Shown here piece after piece: positions 1-5,314 of a stretch of 8,438 bases of DNA; the stretch's first letter is position 1; each line of letters begins with the position of its first letter. Under the pieces are notes generated by a model that saw nothing but the letters and a program-made list of their open reading frames with translations, was not told where the DNA came from and made no database searches. The stretch is taken from assembly GCA_021845705.1 (NCBI GenBank), contig JAJZVJ010000076.1, positions 1 through 8,438 of the forward strand, in the 5' to 3' direction. The position numbers were made by a program, and so were the translations under genes. Origin of the DNA: a bacterium (GTDB taxonomy: Bacteria; Elusimicrobiota; Elusimicrobia; Elusimicrobiales; UBA9959).

Positions 1-537
1 TCTAAAACCGGCCATCAGGATTATCCCCCATATGCGTTCAATATCCAGATAAAACACCGCTAACCAGGCTAAAATCATGCCCGCACCGGTAACCAGGCAA
101 AAGTAAAGAATATCCAGGGGTATTAACCAGAGCCACGAAAGGGAAGGAGCGGTGCCGGAAAGCAATGTAAGCGCTCCCAAGGCCGCAAGTTCAAGCAGAT
201 GTGAAAAGTATACGCTCAGCAGCGACGACAAGATGATGATTTCAGGCTTTATAGGAAAATTTTTCATTAGCGCCGCCCGGCGCTGCAGGCTTGTAAGCGC
301 GTAATTCGTTGCCGAAGCGAAGAAATTCCACTCCACTAGGCCGATAACCAGGAACATGGCGTAGCCTTTTTGCCGTGACCCTATCCAATGTTCAAAAACT
401 GCGTACATTGCGGCAAAAATCAAGGCAGGGTTCAGCATGGTCCAGATGAACCCAAGAAAAGTGCTTTGCTGGCGCAGGCGCCATTCCACACCGGCCAGGG
501 CGATGAGCTTTTTTACTTCGAGTCCGGTCATTTCCAT
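1..537 (-). CDS. ABC-2 type permease of a polysaccharide/polyol-phosphate exporter (C-terminus cut by window edge)
   Basis: The visible 179 residues have no stop before the left edge; such permeases usually have about 260 residues, so roughly the last third is missing. The N-terminus has the cytoplasmic amphipathic start of Wzm/TagG/KpsM-type permeases (residues 18-37, with E-W-R-L-R-Q then F-L-G-F-I-W and N-P). Hydrophobic segments follow at about 29-48, 59-77, 99-127 and 134-162. Other family hallmarks are the G-L-V-E-W-N-F-F stretch near 66-73 and the Y-L-D-I-E-R-I-W stretch near 163-170, matching the usual RD-I loop. By family, it would form the inner-membrane channel moving a lipid-linked glycan or teichoic-acid-like polymer with a separate ATPase subunit, presumably just outside the window. 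Two in-frame starts exist, at 537 and 531. Neither has a good Shine-Dalgarno, which fits translational coupling to the frame ending at 541. Codon use is richer in A/T than in the rest of the window. Confidence 0.85.
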   Translation of the reverse strand, partial: MEMTGLEVKKLIALAGVEWRLRQQSTFLGFIWTMLNPALIFAAMYAVFEHWIGSRQKGYAMFLVIGLVEWNFFASATNYALTSLQRRAALMKNFPIKPEIIILSSLLSVYFSHLLELAALGALTLLSGTAPSLSWLWLIPLDILYFCLVTGAGMILAWLAVFYLDIERIWGIILMAGFR

Positions 538-540
538 AGA

Positions 541-936
541 TTATAGTTTAATTGCGCAGCCCAGAAAACAACGGGCGCAAGCCGCGCTGTTCGTTTCTCT
601 TAGCGCGCGGCGCGCGGTGTCGCCCGTCCAAACGCTATTGAACGGGGTTTCCAATGAGCCGAGAACAGCGTTTTTGTGAAAAAGGCGCAGGTAAAAAGAA
701 CCTTCAGGCGAAAGCATAATGAACGATCGGCCGGCTCCGGAGTTCCCCGCCGGCTTTGCTCGTCCTTCTGCAAAAGCCAGGGCCAGTTTAAGCTGCGCTT
801 CTTCTCCCGCCGAATAAAGCCGGCGGGCCTGCGGTTCGCGGTTGATTTCGGCAAGCGCCAGGCGGAAAGCGTGCGCAAGACAGGTCTTTCCCGTTAACAG
901 TCTGCTGAAAAAGCCATCGTTTTTAAGATTCCCCGC
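541..936 (-). pseudogene. Probable 5'-truncated radical SAM protein remnant (SPASM-like C-terminal domain)
   Basis: An open frame of 131 codons runs from just after an in-frame TAG (937-939) to a TAA at 541-543. Its C-terminal half reads like the tail of a radical SAM/SPASM enzyme: S-F-I-M-L-S-P-E-G-S-F-Y, then V-L-G-S-L-E-T-P-F-N-S-V-W, then T-A-R-R-A-L-R and a Cys cluster C-A-R-C-F-L-G-C close to the stop. This parallels the usual 'PDG-x-Y-x-C, G-N-L-x-E-x-x-F-x-x-I-W, C-x-x-C' order, but the Cys expected after the Tyr is replaced by Leu-Arg. The frame has no ATG, GTG or TTG until the Met at 715-717, and no radical SAM CxxxCxxC core is seen upstream in any frame. I therefore read it as a decayed or truncated gene rather than a complete one. 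A CTG start (for example 898-900) or a sequencing frameshift would be alternatives. It ends 3-9 nt before the ABC permease start, so the two were probably one transcription unit. Confidence 0.5.
746..827. repeat. 12-bp perfect inverted repeat with a nested hairpin
   Basis: CCCGCCGGCTTT at 746-757 is the exact reverse complement of AAAGCCGGCGGG at 816-827, with 58 bases between the arms. The right arm can also pair locally, since CCCGCCG at 806-812 complements CGGCGGG at 821-827 across an 8-base loop. Both arms lie inside the SPASM-like remnant. Such a repeat could be chance in GC-rich coding DNA or a REP-like trace. There is no T-run on either side, so it is not a terminator. Confidence 0.4.
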
Positions 937-1079
937 CTAATTCCCTGTAAAAACAGAGTTCGCAGGGCGGTTATGCGGGAAATTTTTAAGCGAAGATTTC
1001 CGCATGTACACTGAAGCGAAGCCCTGCCCTTTCGCCACCTGTGAATGCAGCAACGAACTGCTTTATGTGAAGGGCGGGA

Positions 1080-1123
1080 CGCTCGGCCCCGGGGCCTCTC
1101 CGGCCGCTTCCCCGGGCTGAGCG
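1080..1123. other. Strong GC-rich hairpin in a non-coding gap
   Basis: The gap between the CheC-like gene and the SPASM-like remnant (937-1173) has no convincing gene. Its main structure is this inverted repeat: the left arm (1080-1094) and right arm (1110-1123) pair as CGCTC/GAGCG at the base and CCCGGGG/CCCCGGG at the top, with a small internal mismatch and a 15-base loop. A perfect 12-bp palindrome GGCCCCGGGGCC sits in the left arm at 1085-1096. No T-run follows on either strand, so this is not a classical terminator. It may stabilise the 3' end of the operon's message, be a REP-like element, or be part of a structured RNA. Function is not shown by the sequence. Confidence 0.45.
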
Positions 1124-1139
1124 GTATTCTGCCTGCGGG

Positions 1140-1172
1140 AAAACCCGGCGGGAGCGTTTCCGGGGCGGTTTT
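1140..1172 (-). terminator. Probable intrinsic terminator after the CheC-like gene, possibly bidirectional
   Basis: CCCGG at 1144-1148 pairs with CCGGG at 1160-1164 across an 11-base loop. The stem is flanked by AAAA (1140-1143) and TTTT (1169-1172), which allow the base to extend through a bulge. Read on the minus strand, it starts two bases after the TGA of the CheC-like gene and ends in TTTT. Read on the plus strand it also ends in a short T-run. The T-runs are only four long, so efficiency is uncertain. Confidence 0.5.
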
Positions 1173-1173
1173 A

Positions 1174-1761
1174 TCAGGCCGGGAGCCCGGCCGCGTCCCC
1201 GGCGAGCCGGGGGGGGAGGAAGGCCAGTATCTCGGCTGAAGCCGTGCGGCCTTCCCTCTGCATGGTGAACGCCGCGGATATTATCGTGAATGCCGCGGGA
1301 CCGGCGCCAAGCCATTCTTCCACCGCTCCATGGCTGCCCCTGAAATAAGCCGGTACCGAGGGGATGGCCGTCCTTTTGAACGCTTTCAGGATGGAATTGG
1401 CCAGCGCGTTCAGGAGTATGTTCCCTATCTCCACAATGGCCACGTCCGGCTGTTCCGTGCCCGCGGTGCCGCAAAACGACAATTCGCTGAAGCACAGGGA
1501 AATATGCTTCGTGTCTTCCGGATCGAACAGGATGGCGGTGGTGAACGGAGGGTCGCCTTTTATTTTTATGCGTATCGCGGCGGGCTGCGGCCCCCGCGCT
1601 ACCCGCCTTATGGCGTCCCGGGCCGTGCCGTTGGAAACGCGCAGTTCACCCAGCCGCCAGGCGCTGCCGGAGACGGCCGTTATCTTGAGCAGGCACTTTT
1701 CAAGGCCTTCAGCGGTGATGCGCTTGAGCGTATCTTCTTTGGTGCCGTTCGTCTGTTCCAT
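1174..1761 (-). CDS. CheC-like phosphatase of a phosphorylated receiver
   Basis: This 195-residue protein resembles the CheC/CheX/FliY family, which dephosphorylates CheY-P. The key stretch is I-V-E-I-G-N-I-L: E111 and N114 are spaced as the catalytic pair, and P137 follows N114 by exactly 22 intervening residues, the E-x2-N-x22-P spacing of the family. The residue four before E111 is Val107, not the usual Asp or Ser, although Asp106 is adjacent. CheC normally carries two such centres. The N-terminal half here (E18-G32) lacks the E-x2-N pair, so only one active site is visible, closer to CheX-like usage. The C-terminal I-L-A-F-L-P-P matches the family's final strand. The start at 1761 lies one base after the stop of the receiver gene, implying translational coupling and making that receiver the obvious substrate. 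No flagellar or chemoreceptor genes are in view, so a non-chemotaxis role is possible. Confidence 0.7.
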   Translation of the reverse strand: MEQTNGTKEDTLKRITAEGLEKCLLKITAVSGSAWRLGELRVSNGTARDAIRRVARGPQPAAIRIKIKGDPPFTTAILFDPEDTKHISLCFSELSFCGTAGTEQPDVAIVEIGNILLNALANSILKAFKRTAIPSVPAYFRGSHGAVEEWLGAGPAAFTIISAAFTMQREGRTASAEILAFLPPRLAGDAAGLPA

Positions 1762-1762
1762 T

Positions 1763-2116
1763 TTATTTCAGCCGCTCGAAGGCGTTTTCAAGGTCTTCAT
1801 GCGAGAAAGGTTTGAAGATGGTCGCCGCCGCGCCTCTGGCTTCAAGCTCGCTGGTGACCTCGTCCTGGTCCACGGCGGTCAGCATTATTATCCTGGCTTC
1901 CGGGCCGATCCTGCGCATCTCTTCAAGGACCACAAGGCCGGAGATCCCGGGCATTATGATATCCAGCAGGACCACCTCCGGGCGCAGTTCCACAAAGGCC
2001 TTGAGAGCGCTTTTGCCGTCCTGCGCCTCGCCTACTACTTCGTGCCCCAGCTTTTTAAGGATGACGCTTACTACCTCCCTTGTGCTGGCGTTGTCGTCCA
2101 CTATTAACACTTTCAT
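1763..2116 (-). CDS. Stand-alone CheY-like response regulator receiver
   Basis: The 117-residue protein is a complete receiver domain with no output domain. All pocket residues are present: acidic D7 and D8 in V-L-I-V-D-D-N, phosphoacceptor D52 in L-L-D-I-I-M-P-G, switch T80, and K102 followed by P103. I chose the ATG at 2116 because it gives the canonical M-K-V-L-I-V-D-D start and is preceded by a strong purine block (AGGGGG, three bases before the ATG). The frame stays open 20 codons further upstream, but that would run through the T-run and stem of the terminator at 2144-2182, so the longer form is rejected. It is followed after one base by a CheC-like phosphatase gene, suggesting a receiver and its off-switch. 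Input may come from the histidine kinase at 3215-5173, which has no intact receiver of its own; that pairing is inference. Confidence 0.92.
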   Translation of the reverse strand: MKVLIVDDNASTREVVSVILKKLGHEVVGEAQDGKSALKAFVELRPEVVLLDIIMPGISGLVVLEEMRRIGPEARIIMLTAVDQDEVTSELEARGAAATIFKPFSHEDLENAFERLK

Positions 2117-2143
2117 AATCCCCCTGTGACCTGCCGGACCCTG

Positions 2144-2182
2144 AAAAAACGCGGCGCTTCGCGGCGGCTGCGGCAAGCGCCG
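2144..2182 (-). terminator. Intrinsic terminator of the secreted-protein gene
   Basis: An 8-bp perfect stem, 2152-2159 (CGGCGCTT) with 2175-2182 (AAGCGCCG), closes a 15-base loop. On the minus strand it is followed after two bases by six T residues (2144-2149). It lies 25 bases after the stop of the gene at 2208-3107 and ends only 27 bases before the receiver start at 2116. There is no room for a promoter in between, so the receiver operon must use a promoter upstream of this hairpin or depend on read-through. Confidence 0.72.
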
Positions 2183-2207
2183 GTAACTTTTTGGCGCGAA
2201 TATCCGG

Positions 2208-3107
2208 CTACTGCATATATTGCGCCGGGTCGTTGTAATAAAGCCCGTCCCCTATGGGCGTGCCTTCAGCGCCCGCGGGGGCGGGACCGCCGGGGTCAGG
2301 GATCGCCGGATTGTTCCCGGCGCCTTCCATAAGCTTGCTGTGGACCTGGTGTGTGACAGCATGCGTCACGCCCTCTTTTGCGTGATGGGAAAGATGCTCC
2401 GCCACTACCTCCACGAATTCTCCTCCGCCCTCTGACTCAATGACCCTGGCCGTGCCGATGGCGAACTCCCGCCCCATATACCTGCCCATGACGCTGGTTA
2501 TGGTCCTGCCGGCTACCTGCTGGGCGCGCACGCAGAGCTGTTTGGCTCCCGGGGCTTTGCACCAGGGAAGCATTATGGTGAGCGTGGCGCCGGCGTCCAG
2601 CGCCATGGCCACCGCGTCGGGCTTACACTGGAAGGTTTCCTGGGTTATTTCCATGCCGCTCATCATCACGAATCCCGGCGGGCCCGCCAGCGCCAGGCCG
2701 AAGCCGGTCAGGCCCCTGCCTATGCTGGTCCCGGTCAGGCCCGAGCCGATGGCGTCTATAAAGCTGCTTACGCAGTACATGCGGCAGCCCTCGTTGCAGA
2801 CCCAGGCGCTGACCGTGCCCCGCACATCGTAGATATCCTTCCAGGTTATCTTAACCTCGTCGCCTTTTCCTTCAACCAGCTTCCTCTTTACCTGGTCTTC
2901 GGCTATAAGGCGTATCATGCGGTCCACCTCCTGCCGGTCAGCCTTGCCGCGCAGGTCTTTAGCTATGCCTTCGGAGTTCAGGCCGGCCGCGCTTATCATC
3001 TGCTCCACGCCCTGGTCCATAGTGCAGAAATGGCCGGTTTCCCCGGCCCGGAGGAGGGGAGGCATTGAGAGGCAGAGGGCCATAAGGAAGAAAAGGGTCT
3101 TTGTCAT
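2208..3107 (-). CDS. Unrecognised secreted protein with Cys cluster, Gly-rich hydrophobic core and His-rich tail
   Basis: I do not recognise a family for this 299-residue protein. Residues 1-22 form a clear Sec signal peptide: K3, a hydrophobic core (L5-L13) and a likely cleavage site near L-R-A-G at 19-22. The mature part has seven Cys (28, 104, 108, 112, 161, 183, 192). C104, C108 and C112 are spaced every four residues, so disulfides or metal binding are plausible. Residues 119-152 are Gly-rich and hydrophobic, like a membrane-inserting hairpin. Residues 238-256 hold six His (238, 241, 242, 249, 253, 256) in a probable helix. The C-terminus (264-299) is Pro/Gly/Ala-rich and probably disordered. 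A K/R/D/E-rich region (47-95) follows the signal. The gene is a monocistron: its own promoter lies at 3135-3163 and its own terminator at 2144-2182. The start at 3107 has GGAA seven bases upstream, a weak ribosome site. Confidence 0.8.
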   Translation of the reverse strand: MTKTLFFLMALCLSMPPLLRAGETGHFCTMDQGVEQMISAAGLNSEGIAKDLRGKADRQEVDRMIRLIAEDQVKRKLVEGKGDEVKITWKDIYDVRGTVSAWVCNEGCRMYCVSSFIDAIGSGLTGTSIGRGLTGFGLALAGPPGFVMMSGMEITQETFQCKPDAVAMALDAGATLTIMLPWCKAPGAKQLCVRAQQVAGRTITSVMGRYMGREFAIGTARVIESEGGGEFVEVVAEHLSHHAKEGVTHAVTHQVHSKLMEGAGNNPAIPDPGGPAPAGAEGTPIGDGLYYNDPAQYMQ

Positions 3108-3134
3108 ATATACGTTCCGGCCGGCTACAATTAA

Positions 3135-3163
3135 AGTCTAGCAGGGCGCACTTGACATGTCAA
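3135..3163 (-). promoter_or_regulatory. Sigma-70-type promoter of the secreted-protein gene
   Basis: On the minus strand a perfect -35 TTGACA (3163-3158) is followed by a 17-base spacer and a -10 TAGACT (3140-3135, 4 of 6 to consensus). Transcription would begin near 3128, giving a leader of about 20 nt before the ATG at 3107. Confidence 0.75.
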
Positions 3164-3164
3164 G
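3151..3164. promoter_or_regulatory. 14-bp perfect palindrome over the -35 box, candidate operator
   Basis: CTTGACATGTCAAG is its own reverse complement, and its right half (3158-3163) is the -35 box of the promoter for the gene at 2208-3107. A dimeric repressor here would block polymerase directly. It is flanked on the left by a run of eight G on the plus strand. The symmetry could also partly be chance, because TTGACA contributes half of it. Confidence 0.5.
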
Positions 3165-3214
3165 GGGGGGGCGCCCCTTCCGGAACGGCGTTTGCCGCGG
3201 GGAGGGGTCCGGGG

Positions 3215-5173
3215 CTATTTCTTTACGGGAATGTGGAAGAAGAAGCGCGAGCCCACGCCCAGTTCGGACTCTATGCCCATCTCGCCGCCGTGGCGCTGCA
3301 CGATCTCGCGGGCTATCTTGAGGCCGAGGCCGAAGCCGGCCTTGCGCATGCCCTGGGCTTCTTTGGTCTGGAAGAACCGCTCCCATACGCGGGGCAGGTC
3401 TTCCTTGGAGATGCCTATGCCGGTGTCTATCACGCTCACTATCACGCGGTCAGGGGTGGTCTCCGCTTTTATGGTTATCTTGCCGCCTTCCTTGGTGTAC
3501 TGGATGGCGTTGGTGCAGAGGTTCTGCACCACCTGGCCTATGCGGGCGTCGTCTCCGGCCAGCGGGGGAAGGACGGGAGGCGCTTCCAGGTTCATGTTGA
3601 GGCTGCGCTTCTGCGCGGCTATCTTCACGCGCTCATAGACGTCGTTGATGACCGCCATAAGGTTGAGCGCGCCTATCTCCACGCGCAGCTTGCCGGACTC
3701 CATCGCGGCCAGGTCCACCAGGTCCGAGATCAGCACGTTGAGGGTCTTGGCGGAGGTCTGGATATTGGCCGCGTAGCGCTGCTCGCTGGGCATGGCCTTG
3801 AGCTTGGCCGTGAGCACCTCGGAGTAGCCGAGGATGGCCGTGAGGGGGCTCTTTACGTCGTGCGCCACGGTGGCGAAGAACTTCTTCTGGAAGCCGTTGA
3901 CCAGTTCCAGCTGGCCCTTCTGCTCCTGCGTTTCCTTGAGCAGGCGCGCGTTCTCCAGCAGCAGGAAGCGCCGCTCCAGCGCTTTCTCCACCGAGAAGAT
4001 CAGGCGCGAGGCTTCCACGGGCTTGAGGATGGCGTCGTCCAGGCCCAGCTCCACCACCTGGCTTACGCCTTTCAGCGCGGCCTGGAGCGGGTACTGGTCC
4101 ACCATGAAGATAATGCGCAGTTCCGGGTCGCGCTCGCGCATCTTCTGGGCGAGCTCGGCGCCGGAATGCTCCGCGAAAGTGATGGCGGTGCCGATGACGG
4201 CCAGGTGGAACGCGCCTTTTTTGCAGAGCGCGAGCGACTCCGCGCCGTCCATGGAGGAAGTTACGGCATAGCCCGCGCCTGCCAGGGCCTGGCTGAGGGA
4301 ATTGAGGGCCGGCTTGAAATTATCCAGGAGAAGGATGCGCTCCCGCTCGCGCTCTTTCAGGCGGACCTCGCCGCCTTCGCTGTTTTCGGTCATTATGCCG
4401 GCTATGCGCCCGGCCTGATCGCGGGGCAGGGCCACCGGATGGCCTTCCTTGAGCGCCTGTATGGCGTAACGGACGGTGTCGGTACCGGAAACAAGGTAGC
4501 AGACCGCTTCGGGGTTGGCGCCGCGTATGGCAGCGTCAAGCGCGTCGGCTTCGTTCAGCGTGCCGGGGAACTGCGCTACCATAACGTTTCCGGGTACGGC
4601 CGCTATCTCCGGCGTTTCTTCCTCGTCGTTCCCGCCCAGCAGCGACCACGTTTTTTTCGGTTTCCTCCGGCTGGCGGCTATGCGGGCTTCGTTCTGCTGT
4701 TGTATGAGATCGGGCAGGCCTTTTGAGGATTCCAGCGATACCGCCTGCACCCCGGCCTGCTGAAAGGCCTTCTGCAGGGCCCCGGTAGTGAACAGGACCT
4801 GGTCGGCCAGTATCACTATGGGCCTGGCTATTACCCGTACCTGGTCCGCGAAGCCCATCGGCAGCGGCCAGGTGAGGCGGCGCAGCGGCGAACTTACCGA
4901 AGGCGCCATGCTGGCCACGGATTCCAGGGTAAAAAGAGGTATTTTTTTGAATTGGCCGTGCAGGGCGAGCAGGTTCTCGCGTTCCGTGGGCGGAAGCCAG
5001 CCGAAGTCGGCGACCATAGCCGTGCAGTCCCCGGCGCCCAGCCGTTCGGCGGCGTATTTCAGGGTGGGCACGCAGACCAGCTCCATGCCCCTGCCGGACA
5101 TGGACGGCGACATCTCGCCAAGGAGTTCCTTGCCGGAGGTGATCACCAGAACGCGGCCTGTAATATCTGCCAT
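3215..5173 (-). CDS. Soluble sensor histidine kinase with degenerate receiver-like N-terminal modules
   Basis: The 652-residue protein has no membrane segment, so it should act in the cytoplasm. The C-terminal half is a standard kinase: the HisKA H-box is V-A-H-D-V-K-S-P-L with phosphoacceptor H438, the N-box spans N551-N555, G1 is D-T-G-I-G (583-587), the F-box is near E-R-F-F (598-601) and G2 is G-F-G-L-G-L (613-618). A charged, probably coiled-coil linker (about 397-432) precedes it. The N-terminal half looks like receiver-fold repeats that have lost their chemistry. Module 3 (about 279-400) keeps D284 and K384-P385 but has G328 where the phosphoacceptor Asp should be. Module 1 (about 5-118) keeps an Asp-like D56 but lacks the acidic pair and the Lys. 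Module 2 (about 119-262) is interrupted by a charged insert (159-192). The modules are inferred from pattern, not alignment. The ATG at 5173 has AAGGA only two bases upstream. It has no intact receiver, so its partner is separate; the receiver at 1763-2116 is a candidate. Confidence 0.88.
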   Translation of the reverse strand: MADITGRVLVITSGKELLGEMSPSMSGRGMELVCVPTLKYAAERLGAGDCTAMVADFGWLPPTERENLLALHGQFKKIPLFTLESVASMAPSVSSPLRRLTWPLPMGFADQVRVIARPIVILADQVLFTTGALQKAFQQAGVQAVSLESSKGLPDLIQQQNEARIAASRRKPKKTWSLLGGNDEEETPEIAAVPGNVMVAQFPGTLNEADALDAAIRGANPEAVCYLVSGTDTVRYAIQALKEGHPVALPRDQAGRIAGIMTENSEGGEVRLKERERERILLLDNFKPALNSLSQALAGAGYAVTSSMDGAESLALCKKGAFHLAVIGTAITFAEHSGAELAQKMRERDPELRIIFMVDQYPLQAALKGVSQVVELGLDDAILKPVEASRLIFSVEKALERRFLLLENARLLKETQEQKGQLELVNGFQKKFFATVAHDVKSPLTAILGYSEVLTAKLKAMPSEQRYAANIQTSAKTLNVLISDLVDLAAMESGKLRVEIGALNLMAVINDVYERVKIAAQKRSLNMNLEAPPVLPPLAGDDARIGQVVQNLCTNAIQYTKEGGKITIKAETTPDRVIVSVIDTGIGISKEDLPRVWERFFQTKEAQGMRKAGFGLGLKIAREIVQRHGGEMGIESELGVGSRFFFHIPVKK

Positions 5174-5181
5174 AATCCTTT

Positions 5182-5211
5182 ATTATAGCGGGAGGGGGAG
5201 GGGGTTTGCAA
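5182..5211 (-). promoter_or_regulatory. Promoter of the histidine kinase gene, with very short or no leader
   Basis: On the minus strand a consensus -10 TATAAT (5187-5182) is preceded by an 18-base C-rich spacer and a -35 TTGCAA (5211-5206, 4 of 6). The -35 lies at the centre of a 10-bp palindrome GTTTGCAAAC (5204-5213). The -10 ends only eight bases before the ATG at 5173, so transcripts from it would be leaderless or nearly so. Confidence 0.55.
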
Positions 5212-5276
5212 ACTTTTTTACGGCAATAAGACAGGTTCTGTCCCTGAGCCGGTTGAAGCGGCAGCGCGGGGGCGGG

Positions 5277-5302
5277 AAAAACTTCCGGGACAGCCGGGTG
5301 TT
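5277..5302 (-). terminator. Weak candidate terminator after the P-type ATPase
   Basis: On the minus strand, 13 bases after the ATPase stop, CCGG and CCGG can pair across a short loop with AAC/GTT at the base, followed by TTTTT (5281-5277). The stem is short and interrupted, so this is a tentative call. The rest of the 141-base gap holds only the kinase promoter. Confidence 0.3.
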
Positions 5303-5314
5303 GAATAGCTTGAT

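Noticed and set aside
538..543. TATAAT-like hexamer just before the permease start
   Set aside because: It contains the TAA stop of the preceding frame and has no good -35, so it is better explained as the stop codon context of a coupled gene pair.
600..878. 92-codon minus-strand frame
   Set aside because: A different minus-strand frame over the same bases carries the SPASM-like pattern; this one is Arg-rich without recognisable features.
986..1495. 169-codon minus-strand frame overlapping the CheC-like gene
   Set aside because: It is an out-of-frame shadow of the CheC-like gene, rich in Arg and Gly, with no ribosome site.
1364..2107. 247-codon plus-strand frame across the receiver and CheC-like genes
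   Set aside because: It is antisense to two genes with conserved active-site residues and has no motif of its own.
2117..2176. N-terminal extension of the receiver protein by 20 residues
   Set aside because: The extension reads through the terminator stem and T-run, and the internal ATG at 2116 has a strong ribosome site and gives the canonical receiver N-terminus.
3101..4726. 541-codon open frame on the plus strand
   Set aside because: It is antisense to the histidine kinase, whose minus-strand frame has complete kinase motifs; the plus translation is His/Gly/Arg-rich with no domain pattern, as expected of a GC-rich shadow.
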